From NCBI GenBank assembly GCA_022866645.1, contig JALHUQ010000378.1, positions 1 to 6,721 of the forward strand: 6,721 bases of DNA, given 5' to 3'. The translations under genes were made by a program, and so were the position numbers. The notes under the pieces were generated by a model that was given only the letters and a program-made list of their open reading frames with translations, searched no databases and was not told the DNA's origin. Positions 5,043 through 6,721 of the stretch are shown here, piece by piece. The stretch comes from Woeseiaceae bacterium. Its GTDB lineage: Bacteria; Pseudomonadota; Gammaproteobacteria; Steroidobacterales; Woeseiaceae. Position 1 is the first letter of the stretch, and every line of letters begins with the position of its first letter.

Positions 5043-5957
5043 ATGCGCCACTTGAATTACAACCATCTACAGTATTTTTGGGCGGTAGGCCGTGAAGGCA
5101 GTGTTGTGAAGGCGGCTGAAATACTGCACCTCACGCCGCAGACTATCAGCGGTCAACTGAAGCTACTTGAGGAAAGTGTCGGTCAACCACTGTTTGACCG
5201 GGTTGGGCGACGGTTGGTGTTGTCCGAGATGGGCAATGTGGTAATGGAGTATGCGGAGGAAATCTTCGCAATCGGTGCCGAGCTCAGCCAGGTGGTTCGC
5301 GGTCAGAAATCCGCCGGGCACTCGGTTCTCAGCGTTGGCGTGGTGAGTTCCATGCCGAAGTTGATCGCTGAGCGAATCATCGCTCCCAGCCTGATCGATG
5401 ACGAGCCGCTGCGGATTCGATGTCACGAAGCATCACTTGAGCAACTCCTGGGCGAGCTCGCCGTGCATCGACTGGACCTGGTGCTGTCGGACCAACCTAT
5501 GCCACAAGGCCTCAGTCTGCGTGCCTTCAATCACCGGCTCGGTGAAAGCGGCCTCGCATTCTTCTGTCAACGAAGCAAGGCACGCCACTATCGTGCAAAG
5601 TTTCCCGATAGCCTGGATGAAGCTCCGATGCTGCTGCCCAGTCAGCACTCGGCGTTACGGCGCCGGATGGAGGAGTGGTTTGACAGTATTAACATCGCGC
5701 CGCAAGTCGTTGGTGAATTCGATGATAGTGCGCTCCTCAAGGCGTTCGGGGAAGCTGGCGCTGGTCTGTTCGCGGCACCGACCGTTATTGAGAATGAAAT
5801 TTGCAAGATGTACAGCATGAGTGTCATCGGCCGCACCGACAGTGTTAGCGAGCAGTTCTACGCGATCTCCCCGGAACGTCGTATCAAGCATCCGTCCGTC
5901 GCACGAATCACTGATACGGCACGAACCGGATTGTTCTCGCGCAGGCAAATAGAATAG
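5043..5957 (+). CDS. nhaR: NhaR, sodium-responsive LysR-family regulator
   Basis: This 304-residue LysR-type regulator closely follows E. coli NhaR, the activator of the nhaA sodium/proton antiporter that responds to sodium. The winged helix (about 1-63) reads HLNYNHLQYFWAVGREGSVV, then AAEILHLTPQTISGQLKLLEE and a GRRLVLSEMGN wing, all NhaR signatures. The effector domain keeps LRIRCHEASLEQLLGELAVHRLD (120s-140s), LVLSDQPM, LLPSQHSALRRRMEEWF, VVGEFDDSALLKAFGEAGAGLFAAPT and QFYAISPERRIKHPSVARI, each with an NhaR counterpart. ATG at 5043 is preferred over TTG at 5040 because GGGAG ends 8 nt upstream. It diverges from the HPF-like/channel/sbtA/sbtB operon, which is a natural target; no nhaA is in the window. 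It responds to sodium in E. coli; that this one does is inference. Confidence 0.9.
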   Translation: MRHLNYNHLQYFWAVGREGSVVKAAEILHLTPQTISGQLKLLEESVGQPLFDRVGRRLVLSEMGNVVMEYAEEIFAIGAELSQVVRGQKSAGHSVLSVGVVSSMPKLIAERIIAPSLIDDEPLRIRCHEASLEQLLGELAVHRLDLVLSDQPMPQGLSLRAFNHRLGESGLAFFCQRSKARHYRAKFPDSLDEAPMLLPSQHSALRRRMEEWFDSINIAPQVVGEFDDSALLKAFGEAGAGLFAAPTVIENEICKMYSMSVIGRTDSVSEQFYAISPERRIKHPSVARITDTARTGLFSRRQIE

Positions 5958-6245
5958 GTCTGTTCGCATACGCGAAGAACGTCTCTTGCGAGTAGCAGAA
6001 TTCACTTGGTCGTGCGCCGCAAATGAGTACAATTCGCAATGGAATGCATTTAGAATCGACAGTATAAAAGCCTCATAACTATATGAAAAATAATATACTA
6101 GTGGCCCCAATGATGGAGCAGGGACGTCGTTTTCGAAAGGTACCTTCTAATTCAATTAGTTGCGAACAGCGACTTTTTCATGTCGCACCGGCCTAGAGTC
6201 CGACATGCTGTGTCCAATTTTCGCAAATGTCGCTGGTAGGATGCT
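5958..6245. other. Gene-free stretch between nhaR and the integrated-element genes
   Basis: No ORF with coding character is visible. A TTCGC-ATAC-GCGAA hairpin just after nhaR (about 5964-5977) lacks a T-tract. Bases about 6047-6100 are strikingly AT-rich compared with the surroundings. CATGTCG (6179-6185) and CGACATG (6201-6207) form a perfect inverted repeat with a 15-nt spacer. Because an integrase remnant and a PrtN gene follow, this stretch may hold the junction between chromosome and element, but I cannot identify a core attachment sequence because the partner end is outside the window. Confidence 0.4.
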
Positions 6246-6497
6246 CTATTTCATATTCGCCCATTGCCGAGCGGCAACGGAGCGTTTCTCATCGATGTGT
6301 AGTGCGAGATCAATTGCACTAATTAGCCAGGGCGATTTCTGGGAGCCGGCTCGATAGGCCGGAATGGGAAGTTGCTGAAGGCACGCACGGCGTTTTGCCT
6401 TAGGTGTCGACAGTCCGAAGTACTTTTCGCAGACGCGCTCCAGTGGGATTTCGGACTCGCCGAATTCTGCGAGTAGTCCGAAGTAGGTTGGGTTCAT
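6246..6497 (-). CDS. PrtN-family (pyocin activator-like) protein
   Basis: This 83-residue protein has the full length and pattern of the PrtN family: MNPTYFGLLAEFGESEIPLE at the start, VCEKYFGLSTPKAKRRA (22-38), LPIPAYRAGSQKSPWLIS (43-60) and a closing helix AIDLALHIDEKRSVAARQW (61-79). The fold is a small winged-helix-like DNA-binding domain. Pseudomonas PrtN activates pyocin genes, but the many short relatives sit beside phage-type integrases, where a role in element control or as an excision factor is plausible; that is inference. The start is supported by AGGTG 5 nt upstream. It begins 12 nt after the stop of a frameshifted tyrosine integrase on the same strand, so the two were probably cotranscribed. 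The gene itself appears intact. Confidence 0.85.
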   Translation of the reverse strand: MNPTYFGLLAEFGESEIPLERVCEKYFGLSTPKAKRRACLQQLPIPAYRAGSQKSPWLISAIDLALHIDEKRSVAARQWANMK

Positions 6498-6509
6498 CGT
6501 TGCACCTGA

Positions 6510-6721
6510 CTACCGACCGAGGTAAACGGCCGTGATGGATTCACGGCTGTGGCCGAGCTCGGCACTGATCGTGGCGCGCGCCTTTCCATTGAGCGCGCGC
6601 TGTTCGGTTGTGAGCTCCTTCGACGTCGGCCCGCCATTGGCCGGGCAGGGGAATCCGGCCAGCGTTCTGAATGCCGTTGCGCATAGCCGTGACGCAAACC
6701 GTGCAATATGGAGAACCCAGC
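6510..6721 (-). pseudogene. Tyrosine integrase C-terminus, frameshifted and cut by the window edge
   Basis: On the minus strand one frame (6721-6674) gives ILHGLRHGYAQR, the HxxR box of phage-type tyrosine recombinases. Another frame (6671-6510) continues with FRTLAGFPCPANGG, PTSKELTTEQRA, then ISAELGHSRESITAVYLGR and TAG. ELGH supplies the later histidine and AVYLGR the nucleophilic tyrosine, so all C-terminal catalytic residues are encoded but in two frames. Only two bases (6673-6672) stand where a codon is expected between R and F, so a one-base deletion is the simplest explanation. Neither frame alone gives a normal C-terminus: the first reads on into low-complexity RRRRSS-type sequence. 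The N-terminal part lies outside the window. It is followed after 12 nt by the PrtN-family gene, the usual arrangement at the end of an integrated element. A sequencing error remains possible. Confidence 0.8.

Noticed and set aside
5655..6110. Minus-strand 151-residue frame over the end of nhaR
   Set aside because: Mostly antisense to conserved NhaR sequence; its start lies in the AT-rich stretch without a ribosome binding site.
6160..6357. Plus-strand 65-residue frame near the PrtN gene
   Set aside because: No ribosome binding site or family likeness, and it overlaps the well-supported PrtN gene on the other strand.
6412..6485. Direct repeat AGTCCGAAGTA at 6412-6422 and 6475-6485
   Set aside because: Both copies are in the same frame of the PrtN gene and encode the recurring YFGL residues, so this is a coding coincidence rather than an attachment repeat.

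Overview
The window looks like chromosomal DNA of a Gram-negative proteobacterium, most likely a gammaproteobacterium from a saline setting. The reasons are a close YccA-type Bax inhibitor-1 protein, an NhaR-type sodium-responsive LysR regulator, a NavAb-like sodium channel and a PrtN/tyrosine-integrase pair at the right edge. The taxonomic guess is inference from protein resemblance only; no rRNA or tRNA is present.

Left part (1-741): the start of a minus-strand XRE-type regulator runs off the left edge and diverges from a small plus-strand dimeric alpha/beta-barrel (ABM-like) gene. The 180-bp gap between them holds two ATTAAC/GTTAAT inverted repeats. One is centred exactly on the -10 box of a near-consensus promoter for the ABM gene; the other overlaps a possible -10 for the regulator. 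The ABM gene ends in a textbook rho-independent terminator. Next (909-2274, minus strand) come an exported Rap1a/Tai-like protein and yccA.

Centre (2432-5957): a tight minus-strand operon reads HPF-like ribosome factor, voltage-gated sodium channel, SbtA-type sodium/bicarbonate symporter, SbtB-type PII-like protein, with gaps of 14, 2 and 10 nt. It diverges from nhaR, a LysR regulator resembling the E. coli sodium sensor. The shared intergenic region carries a cluster of TCCGA/TCGGA half-sites in three inverted repeats, one of which fits the LysR T-N11-A form. The layout suggests a sodium-responsive module: NhaR may sense sodium, the channel would admit sodium, SbtA would use the gradient to import bicarbonate, SbtB would gate SbtA according to nucleotide state, and the HPF-like protein could idle ribosomes under the same stress. 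This combination is the most interesting thing in the window.

Right part (5958-6721): after a 288-bp gene-free, partly AT-rich stretch, the minus strand encodes a PrtN-family protein directly downstream of the C-terminus of a tyrosine integrase. The integrase is split by a one-base frameshift, which points to the end of a decaying integrated element.
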